Part shown: piece after piece, positions 10,690 through 24,068 of the stretch
Position numbering within the stretch: position 1 is the stretch's first letter
How the letters are laid out: each line of letters opens with the position of its first letter
Source: Papio anubis
Lineage: Eukaryota > Chordata > Mammalia > Primates > Cercopithecidae
Assembly: GCF_008728515.1 (NCBI RefSeq)
Contig: NC_044978.1
Span: forward strand, 150,662,441-150,726,440
Direction of reading: 5' to 3'
Length of the DNA: 64,000 nt
Made by a program: the position numbers and the translations under genes
The notes under the pieces: model-generated
What the model was told of the DNA's origin: nothing
Database searches by the model: none
Seen by the model: only the letters and a program-made list of their open reading frames with translations

Positions 10690-10790
10690 TTTTGCTCCCA
10701 GTTTTAGCTGCATGAACTTTGGCAAGTCACTCAGTCACACTCAACCACAGTCTCTTCAAGTACAAAATGGGCATATCATTTCTTGATTAT
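10690..10790 (+). mobile_element. MIR fragment
   Basis: The core TTGGCAAGTCACTCAGTCAC followed by a CTCTTCAAGTACAAAATGGG stretch matches the tRNA-derived MIR SINE core (accepting decay). No ends are visible. Confidence 0.65.
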
Positions 10791-10974
10791 AATTAATTAA
10801 TTAAAATAAATATTTACTTTAGAAATGTTTATATTCAATTGAATTTTTAAAATCCTTATCACTGATAGTTTTTGAGATTATCTCTGATATTACTATCATT
10901 ATTATGAATAAAGTGCCTCATACTTTCAAATTTTAAAGTGTGAAGCATAGGATAATCATGTCTTTGAAAAATAA

Positions 10975-13900
10975 CAAAGAAATTCTGGACTGTAATTGAA
11001 CACTTGGCCAATGGGACCTAATAGACAGCTATAGAATAATCCACCCAACAACCAAAGAATATGCACTTATCTCATCTGCACATGGAAAATAGTCTGTGGT
11101 TGACCACATGCTTGGTTAGAATGGAAGTCTCAATACATTCAAAAAAATTAAAATCATATAAAGCATCACCTTGGACCACAGTAGAATGAAAATAGAAATC
11201 AATACCAAACTCTTAAAACCGCACAGATGCATGGAAATTAAATAACTTGCTCTTGAATAACTTCTGGGTAAACAATAAAATTAAGGCAAAAATAAAAAAA
11301 AAATTCTCAAAACAAATTAAAACGGAGACTCAATATGCAAAAATTTCTAGGATACAGCAAAAACAGTTCTAAGAGGGTGGTTTGTAGTGCTAAATATCTA
11401 CATCAAGGAGATAGAAAAATCTCAAATTAACATTCTACCTTGGCACCTAAAGGAACGAGAGAAAGAAGAACAAATTAAATGCAAAGCTAGTAGAAGAAAG
11501 AAATAACTAAAATCAGAGCAGAACTAAATGAAATTGGACTGAAAAAAAACGTACAAAGAATCAATGAAACAAAAAGTGGATTCTTTGAAAGGATAAATAA
11601 GATTGATAGACTGCTAGCTAGATTAACAAAGAAAAAATGAGAGAAGACTCAAATAAGCATAATCAGAAATGACACAGATGACATCACAATTGATCCCAAG
11701 GAAATACAAAAATATCCTCAAGGTTTACTATAAACTTCTCTATGCACTCAAAGCTAGAAAATCTAAAGGAAATAGATAAATTCCTGTAAACATGCAACAT
11801 CCCAAGATTGAACCAAGAAGAAATAGATATTCTGAACAGACCAATAAATGTAATAAAATAGAATCAGTAATTAAAAAAAAAAAAAAGCTTAGCAATACAT
11901 CCTAAAAATCCCTAGACCACATGAATTCACAGCCAAATTATACCAGGTATAAAAAGAGCTGGTACCAATCCTACTGAAACTATTCCAAAAAAAATTGAGG
12001 AGTACAGATTCCTCTTTCATTCTATTAAACCAGCATCATTCTGATAGTAAAATCAGACAAAGACACAACAACAAAAAATATATCCCTGATGACCATAGGC
12101 ACAAAAATGCTCAAGAAAATGCTAGCAAACTAAATAAAGCAGCACATCAAGAAGTTAATTTGCCATGATCAAGTGGGCTTGATTCATGGGCTGCAAAGAT
12201 GTTTCACTATACAAAAAGCAATAAAAATGATTCACCACATAAACAGAAATAAAAAGCAAACTGTATCAACTACTCAATAGATGCAGAAAAAAAAAAACAT
12301 TTGATAAAATCCAACATCCCTTCATGATAAAAACCTCCACAAGCTAGACACCAAAGGAATATAGCTCCAAATATTAAGAGAAATCTATGACAAACCCACA
12401 GCAAACATTATCCTGAATGGGAAAAAGTGGGCAGCAACTCCTTTAACAAGTAGAACAAGACAAAGATGCCCATTCTCACCACTCCTATTCAACATAATAA
12501 CCAAAGCAGTCAGGGAAGAGAAAGAAATAAAAGACATCCAAATAAGAAGAGAGAAAGTTAAATTATCTCTCTTTGTTCGATACATAACTCTACACCTAGA
12601 AAACCCTAAAGATTCTATGAAAAGTCTCCAAGACATGATTAGCAATGTCAGTAAATCTCAGAATATAAAATCAATGTACAAAACAGTAGCATATCTATAC
12701 ACTAATAATTTTCAAACTGAGAATCAAATCAAGAATGCAATCCCATTTACAGCAGCCACACACACGCAAAAATAAAATACCTAGGAATACATCTAATGAA
12801 GGATGTGAAAGAACTCTACAAGTAGAACTACAAAACATTGCTGAAATAAATCACAGATGACAAAAACAAATGGAAAAAGCATACCATGCTCATGGATTGG
12901 AAAAACCAGTATTATTAAAATGTAAAATCTACAGCAATCTACAGATTCAATGCTATTTCTATCAAATTACCAATGCCTTTTTTTCCCACAGAAATAAAAA
13001 ATTCTGAACTTCATAAGGAACCAAAAAAAAAGAGCTCAAGTAGCTAAGGCAATCATAAGCAAAAATAATAAAGCAACAGGCATCATGTTATCTAACTTCT
13101 TCTTGAAACTCTACTACGAGACTATTGTTAACAGCACAGCATTGTACTGTTACAAAAATAAACACATAGACTGATGGAACAACATTGAGACACCTGAAAT
13201 AAAGCTGCATATGTACAACCAACTGATATTTGACAAAGTCAACAAAAATAACAATGGGGAAGAGACGCCTTATTCAATAAATGTTTCAAAGAAAACTGGC
13301 TAATCATATGCAGAATAATGACTTGGACTTCCGTCTTTTAACTATATACAAAAATTAACTCAAGATGGCTTAAAGACTTAAATGTAAACCTCAAACTATA
13401 AAATCCTAGAAGAAAACCGGGTGACACATACTCCTCTAGACATTGGCCTAGGTGAAGAATTTATGATGAAGATCCCAAAAGCAAATGCAACAAAATAAAA
13501 TACAGACAAATAGAATTTAATTAAACTAAAGAACTTCTGCACGGCAAAAGAAACTATCAAGAGAGTAATGAGACAATATAGAGAAGGGGAGAAAATATTT
13601 GAAACTATGCATCAGACAAATATCCAGATTCTACAGACCGAAATCATTGAGCAAAATACAAATAATCCCATGTAAGAGTGGGCAAAGGAAATGAACAGAC
13701 ATTTCTGAAAAGGAGACACACAAGTGGCCAAAAAATGTATGTAAAAATTTTAAACATCACTAGTCATCAGAAATGCAAATCAAAACCACAATGAGATACC
13801 ATCTTATAGAGTTGAAATGGCTATTACTAAAAAGTAAATAAATACCAGGTGTTAGTGAAGTTGAGAAGAAAAGGGAACACTTATTCACTGTTGGTAGGAA

Positions 13901-14462
13901 TGCAAAAAATTTCTATAGTTCAGCCACTATAGAAAGCAGTTTGGATACTGACCAAAGAACTAAACATAAAATTACCATTGGACTCAGTGATCCCGTTACG
14001 GGGTATATACCCAAAGGGAAATAAATCATTCTTCTAAAAAAACAGCTGCACTCACATGCTTATCATGGGAATCAACTCAGGCACCTATAAATGGTAGACT
14101 GGATACAGAAAAAGTGGTACATATATACCATGGATTACAACACAGCCATAAAAATGAAAGAAATCATATCATTGCAGCAGCATGGATACAGCTGGAGGCC
14201 ATTATCCTAAGCAAATTAACGCAGAAACAGAAATCATAATATTGCATGTTTTTAGTTATCAGTGGGAGCTAAACATTGGGCCCACCGGAACATAAAGATG
14301 GCAACAATAGACAGTGGGAACTCCAAGAAAGGGACAAGGGTTCTATGCTCATTACCGAGGTGATGGGATCATTCATACCCCAGACTCAAAGTCGCCCATT
14401 ATACCCTTGTAACAAATCTGCATGTGTACTCCCAAGTCTAAAATAAAATTAAAAATAAATAA
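10975..14462 (+). mobile_element. L1 LINE, 5'-truncated, ORF2 to poly(A) end
   Basis: A 3.5-kb primate L1 lies in sense orientation. It starts within the first part of ORF2 and runs through the reverse-transcriptase region (for example CAAGTGGGCTTGATTCATGG near 12172) and the Cys-rich C-terminal region. It ends in a 3' UTR with the usual ATAGACAGTGGGAACTCCAA, a late CCCTTGTAACAAATCTGCAT, and AAATAAAATTAAAAATAAAT. ORF2 is interrupted by many stops and frameshifts, and the longest frames are 80-90 codons. The divergence suggests an L1PB/L1MA-age copy. It cannot encode active protein. Confidence 0.9.
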
Positions 14463-16055
14463 ATATTCACACCTCAGAGTTATTCTTTGTTGTTCACAAT
14501 ATCATTATTTATTGAGGTTACTATTAACTAACCTATGTGAAAGTCTATGATCTATTTATGGAAATGATCAGTTTTTTGGTATTTGTAGAAGTCATTGTGA
14601 GTTTTTTTTTTCTCCAACATTCGTACTTCTGAATTGTGGTTGGAATTGAACTGAACCTCAGTTTGGGACTGATTTCTAATTTGTACTCACTAATCAGCCA
14701 AGAATCCCATCTCTCCAAGGCAATCAGCTTCTGGTGTTTCCCTAAGCACAGGAATCAGTTGAAAGATTGTATTATCTGTCCAAACCTCATTCTATTTGGT
14801 GGGAGAATATCATATTGTACATTTGTCATGCCTGAAAATGTACAACAGTTTTGCTGTCATGACCAAAGTCTGCTTGAGAATAAATTCCATTCTTAGAGTG
14901 GAACAGAGATAGTCGTGGGAAATGGAGTAACCATATGTGAAACTAGCTCTACTTCTGGACTTTTTTAGAAATACAGACAAATCAATACATGTCTTAAAGC
15001 AGTTTTAATTGTGCATTCTATCATTTGCAACAAAAATATCCTAATTGATTCAGTTGGGCATTCAACAATGAAGGAAAAGCAGACTCCCTTTCCCAGCATT
15101 ATTCCCTTTGAATGTAGCCTCTTTCAAGCTTTCAAACGAAACTGTAGTCCCTATGTGCTCCACAAGGTGTCTAAGATATGTCAGGAGTGGATTTTCATTT
15201 TAAGACTGATTTCTCATGTAAGTAAAAGAAACTAGTTTATATTAAGTTGCAGTTCCACATTAGTATATTTTTGGTACAAGATGTTTTATGGTGGGATGGA
15301 CCACATATATCTAGAGAATATGGTTGGCTATAGATTAAATTACAGGTAATAAACAATCAAGGAGAGTGATTTAAAACCATACTTTATCATCTGTTTATAG
15401 TAACTGACAAGAGATCATTAAAATACTTTATTTAGTGATATGACAAATTATACATGTTTACTTAGATACTAACACGCACCATGATCTATACTAAATAATC
15501 TTTAGAATATAAAAAAAGAGTTATTGGCAACCTCTTCTTTCAAGGTACTTATAATCTAGTCAGAAAGATGAAAAACTTATGAAGCATAAGAGAGAAATAG
15601 AAGACCACATCTAATTAGTTGCTGAATTATGCTTTACCCTCCAGTTCAGAGCAAAAAAAAAAAAAACCAGTAAAGACTGAATAATTCAGAGGAAGATGCC
15701 CTGAGTTTTATTGGGTTATGATCAGGAATGTTTTGATATGAAAGTGTTACATAGTAAAACATGACATTTAGTATTTTAATGATTGAGGGCTCTCTTGTTC
15801 TGTAACCAAGACTTCTATTCTTAAAACAAGTGTTTTTGTAGCTGTACTTGTATCTCCATTTAAAGGGTCCTTAATAATTGTGTGTATGTGTGTATGTTAC
15901 AGACTGTGGATACAACTTAGCACATATTCACTGATACTAACAGTGATAAAAAGTGCTAAACTAGCAATTCAAGTTTAATATATTGTAAGAAAGTCATTTC
16001 ACAAGGATAAGTTGACTTCATGAAAGGCCTGGGTTGGAGTTGAAAGCCTTGAAAA
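14463..16055. other. Unique sequence
   Basis: No gene or clear repeat. An A-run lies near 15652-15666 and a short imperfect (TG)n near 15880-15900. An 86-codon plus-strand frame at 14636-14896 has no recognisable features. Confidence 0.5.
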
Positions 16056-16215
16056 CTTGGAATATAAAAAGTTTGGATTCATTCCTAGCTCTTTCATTTG
16101 TCAGTTTGTGAACTTGGTCAGGTTTTCCTTTGAGTTTTAACAGGCTCATATGTAAAATGAGGTTTGTAATAATATCTATTGCAGCAAAAGTTCTGTGATA
16201 ATTATGTTTTTGTAT
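16056..16215 (+). mobile_element. MIR fragment
   Basis: GTTTGGATTCATTCCTAGCT, TGTGAACTTGGTCAGGTTTT and CATATGTAAAATGAGGTTTG follow the MIR order (ggattc, cttgggcaag, tgtaaaatgggg) with heavy decay. Confidence 0.65.
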
Positions 16216-16246
16216 AAAATACAGACTGTGAAAGTATTTGTAAACT

Positions 16247-16278
16247 TCACACACACACACCCACATATATATATATGT
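16247..16278. repeat. (AC)n-(TA)n compound microsatellite
   Basis: CACACACACACACC is followed directly by CATATATATATATGTG. Confidence 0.9.
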
Positions 16279-17013
16279 GAATATTAGTTATTATTGTTGC
16301 TTGTCCTAGGAAATTTGTAAATTTCCTTTTCAATAGCTGGGGTGAAAACTTACAAAGCTATTTTCTGGTGAACGATAGAATAGAATAAAAAATCTACAAG
16401 AAACTTTGTCACTGATGGCTAACTTTTGTCTAAACTTTTAACTACTCAATGGAACGTCTCTACCTAGTCTGTAACAAAAAAAGAAAAAATGTTTTAAAAA
16501 ATACTATAAAGAAAATAAACTCCTTGGCCTTCTAGTATGAGAAAAAAGTCTCCACACAATTCTTCTAAAAAATATCAGCAAAAGCTGAAAGTTCAACTGG
16601 TTTGAGCTCTGAAGGTTATATGCAGGAAAAACTATACAAATAACGAAAGGAACCGAGTCTCACACTGTATGGAAGAGTGCATTACAAACTGTGACCTTCT
16701 CATTTCGAATTTTTATGTCACTTTTGTTTAGTACTGTAAAGCCATGAAACCCAATTCCTAGAAATATCAGAAAAGGTGATATTAGAGCAAAACTGGTGAA
16801 CTCCTGATCAGAAATTTCCTTCTCAAACTGAACAATTTTGATACGTGTGCAAACTTTAAAACTCTGTTTAGAAGGAAGAGCCCAAATCCTTATCTTTCGA
16901 AACAAACTTTTGCAAAAGGAGTATTTCAAACATCAATTAAACGAGTAAAGTTTTGAAATCTTCATAATATGAGCAACCAAATTCAAGAACAGAATAGCTC
17001 TGTGCTGAAGAGG
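16279..17013. other. Unique sequence
   Basis: No gene or repeat recognised. An 89-codon minus-strand frame at 16660-16929 has no identifiable domain and no supporting context. Confidence 0.45.
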
Positions 17014-17401
17014 TGCCGTGATCTGAACATGCCTCTCAAAATTCATGTGTTGAAACTGAATTGCCAATGTAAAAGTCTTAAGAGGTGAGGACTTTAGGAA
17101 GTGATTCAGTCATGAGTGTGGAGCTTTTATGAATCAAATTAGTAAACTTATAAAAGAACTGGAGAAAACTAGGTAGAATATTTTCCCTTCTGACATGTGG
17201 GGATACAGCACTCTTCTTCTCTGGACACAGTGTTCAAAGCACCATCTGAAAACAGACAAACCACCCTCATCAGACACTGAACCTGTCAGCAGCTTGATCT
17301 TGGACTTCTCAGACTCCATAATTGTGAGCAATCAATATATGTTGTTTTTAAATTAACCAGCTTAAGGTATATTGTTATAGCAGCAGGAATGTACTAAGAC
17401 A
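17014..17401 (+). mobile_element. MLT1A-type MaLR LTR
   Basis: The LTR keeps AAAATTCATGTGTTGAAACT, TATAAAAGAACTGGAGAAAA, ATCTTGGACTTCTCAGACTC, an AT-rich AGCAATCAATATATGTTG in place of the AATAAA signal, and the end TATAGCAGCAGGAATGTACT-AAGACA. About 390 bases, a normal length for a full solo LTR. Substitutions are many, as expected for this age class. Confidence 0.88.
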
Positions 17402-18400
17402 AGAGGTGTAGAAAATTACCTATTTGTTTTTACCTAACTCTCTGCTTATTGCTTTTAAATCTAAATCTGAAAACCAAAGAGTGCTCTTAGAAAATTATGA
17501 TGCGTAATAATTTTAGTATCCTCTTATTTTCATGCAAATTATTCTCATATTCATATGTAGAAGAAAAACAGAAGGCAAAGTGGAGATGATACTGGTATTT
17601 TTATTATTCATATATCACAAACTATTGCTCTTTTTAAAATAAAATATGTTTGTAAAGGAAAATTGATATTCCTTAAAAATAAGATGCTTACTGTAATATT
17701 TCACTTAACTGCAAAGAACAGTGAATGATGGACAACTCACTGGGAGCTATTCTAGGGAATTTAAATGACTAGCTTACCTGCTATGTTATTGTTTAATTCA
17801 TTCTCCATTGATTTATATTAGTCATTTCTTTACCATGCTCATATGCACAAACAGAATGGGCTTATCACACAGTTGAAGGATCACCCAATTCTGGATAACA
17901 TTGAAATATGTTATGGTTAGTACACAAACAGGAATATCGGACACATTTCCATCATGGTAACAAGGAAAGCATGCCTATCCTCTTTCTGAAAAAAAGAAAA
18001 AAAAATGTATTTTTGCCCTGTTTTCATCATAACAACTTGACACAGAATCTGCTTGTTAATGTTAATTAGAACCTTCCAAGTAGAGAAATATTTCCATGAA
18101 GAGAAATAGCACTTTCAGACAGGATTTCTATCCAAAATTAGACAGAATTTTTCTGAAGAGATAATATTTCTTTCATCTTCCTAATTAATCGTTGGTGCTT
18201 ATACTGTTTATTATTAAGATTGCATCTGAGTTTGAAGGAGGATTTGTAGAATATATCATAAACATTGTTAGACCACAGAATGAGAACACAGTCATAATTA
18301 TGATTACATTTCATTGATTGCTGGAGATATGAGAAAATGCACAATTATTTTATTGGTAGAAAAATGTTTAACCCTCAAATAGACACATATATCAGGTGTT
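17402..18400. other. Unique AT-rich sequence
   Basis: No recognisable gene or repeat in about 1 kb. Confidence 0.45.
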
Positions 18401-18790
18401 CCTAATCACTATCCATGCTACAATCACTCATGGAGCATCTTGTATGTGTCTGTCACTTTGCTAAATTATGTAGACAGTGCAAAATAAAGATGGGATGGTG
18501 GGGTGGGGGCAAGGAAAGCAATAGTAGGGAAATTATGCTGCAATTGTGCCTAATGATATAAGTCAGTCTGTTTTTTTTTTCTTATGAACCTTTTTGTGAC
18601 TCTTGTAGCCTCGTATGCCTGTAGCTCTCCCGAACTGTACAATTGAGCATTTTTACTATTTTTATTGTTTGTCATATTTTCACTTTGTAACATTGTCACC
18701 CCAGGGTGCAGACTCCTTGAAAATAGCATTTTCATTTATTCTCTGACCTTAGTACACTTAGCACAGTGCTGAATACAAATTGCTGTGTTA
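18401..18790 (+). mobile_element. L2-like relic(s)
   Basis: Two decayed segments look like ancient LINE ends. One is GGAGCATCTTGTATGTGTCT with TCACTTTGCTAAATTATGTA near 18432. The other is GTGCAGACTCCTTGAAAATA with a GCACAGTGCTGAATACAAAT near 18707-18780, which resembles the L2 3' end. Both are weak. Confidence 0.4.
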
Positions 18791-21700
18791 GGTTAAATAT
18801 GGTATGTGACACTCCAACCCACCATCAAAGTAGATACAGTAAGTTGAAAATAATTCCGCTTTCATTGCAGTTTACAGAACACAAAGGTCTTCTAATGTAG
18901 TTCTTTTTAACAGATGTCATTGAAGTGCTTTAGTCCAGAAGAAGCTTTTCCAGCATTTGACTGAGTCTCAGACCGGCATGGCCCAGAGTTGAGTCACACA
19001 GAGATCAGAAAATAAATTGGACTGGAACATTCAGAACAGACTTTCTCAGGATTCTTTGTATTCAGGCTAAGAAACAAAAAGTATTAAAAAATGCATTGTG
19101 CTATAATAATTTTCAAAGTAGTTATTTTGAGAATTTCTAACTAAGAAGGGCGTAAAGCTGCATTGTGATTGAAAGAAGTTGGGGGGTGCTTACTGCCAAA
19201 TGAGTATAGTGCTTTACTTATAATTGGCACCATATCAACTGTCTCTGTGAAAGACTGACTGGCTAAGCCAGGCTCTCCTACCACCTGGAACTATCTCTAG
19301 GCTTGTACCTCACTGGTAAGAAAAGGAGTAGGGTGTTCTTTCATCTAGGTTTTAAAGATATGTATTATCAGAAAGTTCGCAATTTCCTGGAACTCATACT
19401 ATTGACCTCTTCCTATAAGAATGACAAACTGCATAAATAAGCACTGTTTATTATTTTCATTTCTTGAAACAAAAGAGATATATCTTTCAAAATTCTTTGT
19501 TATTTTCTATATAGTGTCATTCAATATATAAATGCTGTGTTGTGTTTGTTGAATTTACATAAGTAAAATTTCTCTTAACATTCAACCTCTGTTAGGTGTT
19601 GACATTTCTCAATTCAAAAACTTGCATGTCTCTTTTTTTAATGTAATACTGACAACTAATGTACAGTTAATAAGTGGCTGCCCAAAGTCTGAAACTAACA
19701 TTTGATTGGAAAAATCAAGTGTGCTTTCTTAAGCATGTGAAAAAATAGTAGACAATATCCCATCTCATTTGATAGTTGTGTTTTTATCGTCTGGAATTGT
19801 GTCCTGAATTAAATTTCAGATAAAAATCAGTAATTATCCAATTTCTATAGGGATTATGATGTCTTCCAGAAAACACAAATTAGTTTTTTATAAGAGAGTG
19901 ATTTGATTAACTTACAAAAGAAGGACAACAGTTTTTCCAAAAGACATTTCTAATAGCAATGACAAGTATTCATGTGTATGTTTTCAATAATTAAGTTAGG
20001 CTCACTTGGTTGTTTTTCTTTATTACCCTTCTCTCTTAAAGCTTGTATCACTTTATAAATGTATAAACAAATGTATGTGTACAGGTTTATGAGTTTATAA
20101 ATTTATAAATTTTAATATTCCTTGCATTTTCCTCTAGTAAAGAGGATCCATTTTTTTCCACCTGTGTATCCATGTCATCCTTTTCCATTCATCAAAATCT
20201 CATTTGTCATTAAAAAGACCCTTATCACATGGAGGTACCTAATTGCATTCCTGTTCTCAGGAGTAGAACTTGTGAGCTAGGATAAACCCTATCAGTGCGT
20301 TCCATTCTGTGGCCAACGTGATTATCTTATAGAAGGCATATGACTTAATCTAATTGGAAAAACATCTCACAATTTGCTGACTATTTTTAAATAAAGATAC
20401 TCTCCCATATTCACAGAATGTGAAAGATGAACTTATGCATCCTAATAGCTGGAGAAAGCATTTTGAGACCATGAGAGGAGCTCTACACGGCAGAAGACAA
20501 AGCAGAGAAAAGAAAAAAGAACATGTCCTGGTTTGGTAAAACCACTGTGATCATGGTTCAAGCCTCAGGATAAGCATTTGAAATCGGTTTGCTGTTATTG
20601 AAGCTGAACGCATACAAACAGAAATGTCAGCATTATATTTTTTAATTCTCAGATGAAATGCATTTATGATTCTATTTTAATTGGAACTAAATGTGCATGG
20701 TATGTCCTTCTGTAATGGCATGAATTCCTAAGCCCTGGAGCTACTTAGCTAAGAATAGAAATTAGCTCTCTTGGTTTTCTATTCAAATTCCTTTTACTTA
20801 CCTCAGCATTTCCCCAGTCAATGTCCCTCAAAACACCTCTACTAGTTAATAGGATTTCCATGAAAATATCCCTTTGTGCAGGAATACATTAGAAAGTTTT
20901 ATTCCAAAATTTTAAATCTATTTAAGACAGTTTCCTTTCTGTGTACATCTCAGGAAGGAATATACTAAGTGAATCCACTCAGAGAAATTTAGCTCAAACA
21001 TTTCCCAGTCTTCCATAAACACCACATTTTTAAAGGTATCATTACTAATGGCTTTTAGATTAGGGCTCTAAAGAACAAAATTTTGGTAGTACCAGTTCTA
21101 CCTCATATTTAACACTTTATACTGCTTTTTTAAGGGATGAGGCTATTTGCTGCATAAATGTCTTGTCTTTCGTTATTTTATTTTATGGGATTTTGGTATT
21201 TCAAGGGATGCTGTTTTGCTATGAGATCTGCATTAGTAATGAGCTGTGCCATAGTGGGGCTCTATTTATATTTTCATATTTTGAAATATAATACACATAA
21301 TTTAAGTATCTTTAATAGGTTCGCTTGACTTGGGAAATGTTGGAGGTGTTTTCATAAAATAGCATTGGAAAAAGCATATAGTAGTTAGATACGTTTATCA
21401 AATTATTGCTGTCACTACTAGTAGATTGGACACTAGAGGAAGCAGAATAATAATCATACAACACGAGAGCTAGAGATTTGTCATCACTGAATCATGTCAT
21501 CAGAGGGTTAAGGTTAGAAATAAAGAGGTTATTTTAAGGTGGAACAGATCGTTTTAAAATCTAATAATTTTTACCATCTTTTTAAAATGTAACATTTGGT
21601 TAGAGATAAAGGAATGAAAATGAAAATTTTGGTTAGTTTTTAAAAATCAACTTTTTTAAATTAAATACTTATCCTATGTTCCCACTTGTGTGGGATATAA

Positions 21701-22385
21701 GGAAGTATGTGGATTTCACAATGCTCTTGAGGAATTGAAGTTATATCTGCAAAAGAAGATTTCAGATATAACTTAAATTCCACAAAACCATTAGAGACAA
21801 ATATCTAGTCACTAAGGGCTATGGAAATACACACTTCCACACACATAATACTATGGACTTGTATAGTGGGAAAACTTTCCAGGGGAAACACATTGACTGA
21901 GCAGGGAAAAGCTAAGAGCATCGGGAGAGATGGAGGAATGATCACATCTCAAAGAGGAAACAATTTTCTGATATTTTGAAGCACTGTGGTTATCAGCAAT
22001 TTATTAGACATTTCATTTACATATATTAAATACAAAGGACACATATATGATATATAGTCTTCACTTACAAGCTGTTACTCTTTACTCGTATCAGGCAAAT
22101 TTCAATGAAAATTGACATGCTCAAACTCTTTTATAATTAATATCTTCACTTATTGTTTAGGGTTTGTTCATCAAACTTATGATTAATTCTAAGTCATAAA
22201 ATAAAAGAAAAAAGTAATTTTGGTGCGAGGAAGATAGACATATACCATAAAAATTCTTTACTGAGTTGTTACTAGCTTCTGATCATAGTTGAGAGGATGT
22301 AGCAATGATCATTATTTTTAAGGCAAAATTCACAGATCATTTAAAAAATACATGGAACTGTCAGCCATTTTCCTCAAGATCAGAA
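18791..22385. other. Long interval with no recognised transposon
   Basis: About 3.6 kb, one of the longest intervals here with no Alu, L1 or LTR copy that I recognise. A less AT-rich patch near 20215-20560 has no match I can name. A weak ancient-repeat-like patch lies near 21680-21960 (TTCCAGGGGAAACACATTGA). No open frame of note is present. Confidence 0.5.
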
Positions 22386-22480
22386 TTCTTCTACTGAACA
22401 AATGTATTTTGAAGGCCTACTCTATGCCATATGCTTAAGCAAGCAAATACAAGTCCTAGTTTACTGACAGAGAGGAAGAT
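22386..22480 (+). mobile_element. Weak L2/L1ME-like relic
   Basis: TTTTGAAGGCCTACTCTATG and CCATATGCTTAAGCAAGCAA resemble the 'tactatgtgccaggcac' part of old LINE 3' ends. Low confidence because only about 90 bases can be followed. Confidence 0.3.
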
Positions 22481-23942
22481 ATCAACAGCAACAAAATTGT
22501 CTCTGCAGCCGTCCTGTTACAAACAAACTTGTTTTCTTGACTCTAGAGTTTGAGGGAGATTTCAGAAAAATCTGAGGCTGTGCTTAAATTATGTTCTTTG
22601 TCTTCTGTGTGACAGATTTATACCTAAAAGAGAAGATAGGATTATTAGGTTGTTTTGGCATTATTCAATGTAAAGTATTTTTCAATAATTGGAGGAAGCA
22701 CAAACAAGCTGGTTATCTAAAATGCAACAGAACCCATCTCACTTCACCAGGTATGTTACGTATTGGCCTCAGCTTATTTAATAGCTGATTCCACTCTATC
22801 AGAGCATTCTTCTGCTGTGGGAAATGCAGATGATAGATGTTTCTGGGCATGTAGATTAGCTTACATTGATGGCCTCAGCAGACCTTCTTGTGTAGTAATT
22901 ATGCTGAGAGAAGCAACAACAAAACAAATAAAAACAAAAAGAGATTCATTCCTCCAAAGAGCTAGGGGTAGAGCCTTGGACATAATTGGGACAGTGAGGA
23001 AATTGAGGACAAGTGTCATGACGTTTAAGCCATCATTTTTATGAGAAGAAGTGTCAAAAGGCCATGTGACAATGTGACTAGATGAGCAAAATGAGAAAGA
23101 CTCAATTATGAAAAATCTAATAAAAGAAATATAAATTTGATAAATATTATGCTTGGCTTCTCAACATTCATGTCTCTCCTTCCTTATTAAATAGAAACCT
23201 GAGAAGGAGGAGGAGGGATTTTTCCAAGAAAACGGGGCAATAAAGGTACTTTCATTCGCCCCAACAATCATTTTTTTCAGGAACTCTCATCTAAGCCAAT
23301 GAATGAATCACATTGCTTTGTTGGCAGGAGTTGATTTTGGAAGAAGCATGTTATCCTCACCAAACAATAAAATGCAAGAAGAAACTTGTTGGGAAGTTCT
23401 GGGGAAATACTTTTCCATTCTTAATTTTTTGCCACAGGGAAAGACCATCTCATTTCTTCCAGACATGATTTTGCCATGCACAAGAACTGTCACTTTTTCT
23501 GCTGTTTCTTACTAGCTTTTAGATGAAGCTACACCAAGAGGAGGATAAAAGTCAAGAAGACCTCCAGCAAAACGGAGCCAGAGATGTTGGATTAAGTCAC
23601 CTCAAAGACCTGCTTTAATCTGTATTCTTAGGATTGTCTTCCTAGCTAAAATACCACAGGTGTACTTTTTTGCTATTCCTTTTAGTTGGAATCATCTCAA
23701 CTGATATAAAGCCCAAAGAAGAAAATCCTGCCTACTTTTCCTGAAACTTAATGCTAATTCTGAAAGGCTAATGGGGCAAATAATTAATTATGTTATTTGT
23801 TATTTTATTTTTGTTATTCACAAAAATAATCCCAATTTAAAGAAATGTTTTATTTAATCCCTAGAAATCATTATTTTGTAGCAGTAGAATTTCTTTAGAA
23901 CTCTCATCAGTCCATTGAGTTTTTCTTCTTTATCACCTCAAG
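22481..23942. other. Unique sequence with several short open frames
   Basis: No recognised repeat. Overlapping frames at 22591-22788 and 22763-23044 (93 codons), and opposed frames at 23303-23515, have no signal peptide, domain or splice context that would support a gene. Confidence 0.45.
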
Positions 23943-24068
23943 CAGTGCTTCTCAAATATTAACATCTATACAAAACAACTGAGGTGAAACTTGAGATTCT
24001 GCGTTTTCAATTAGTTCCAGGAAATGTTGTTGCAGTTGGTCCATGAGCCACATTTTGACTATCAAAGA
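23943..24068 (+). mobile_element. MER5A-like hAT (Charlie) non-autonomous DNA transposon
   Basis: CAGTGCTTCTCAAATATTAA at the left, GAGATTCTGCGTTTTCAATT in the middle and CCATGAGCCACATTTTGACT at the right follow the MER5A order, with an internal deletion. The terminal inverted repeats are decayed but still pair (CAGTGCTTCTCAAA against TTTGACTATCAAAG). It encodes no transposase. Confidence 0.7.

Noticed and set aside
22763..23044. 93-codon frame in repeat-free DNA
   Set aside because: No Kozak-like context or splice sites that I can defend, and no similarity to a known protein; consistent with chance.
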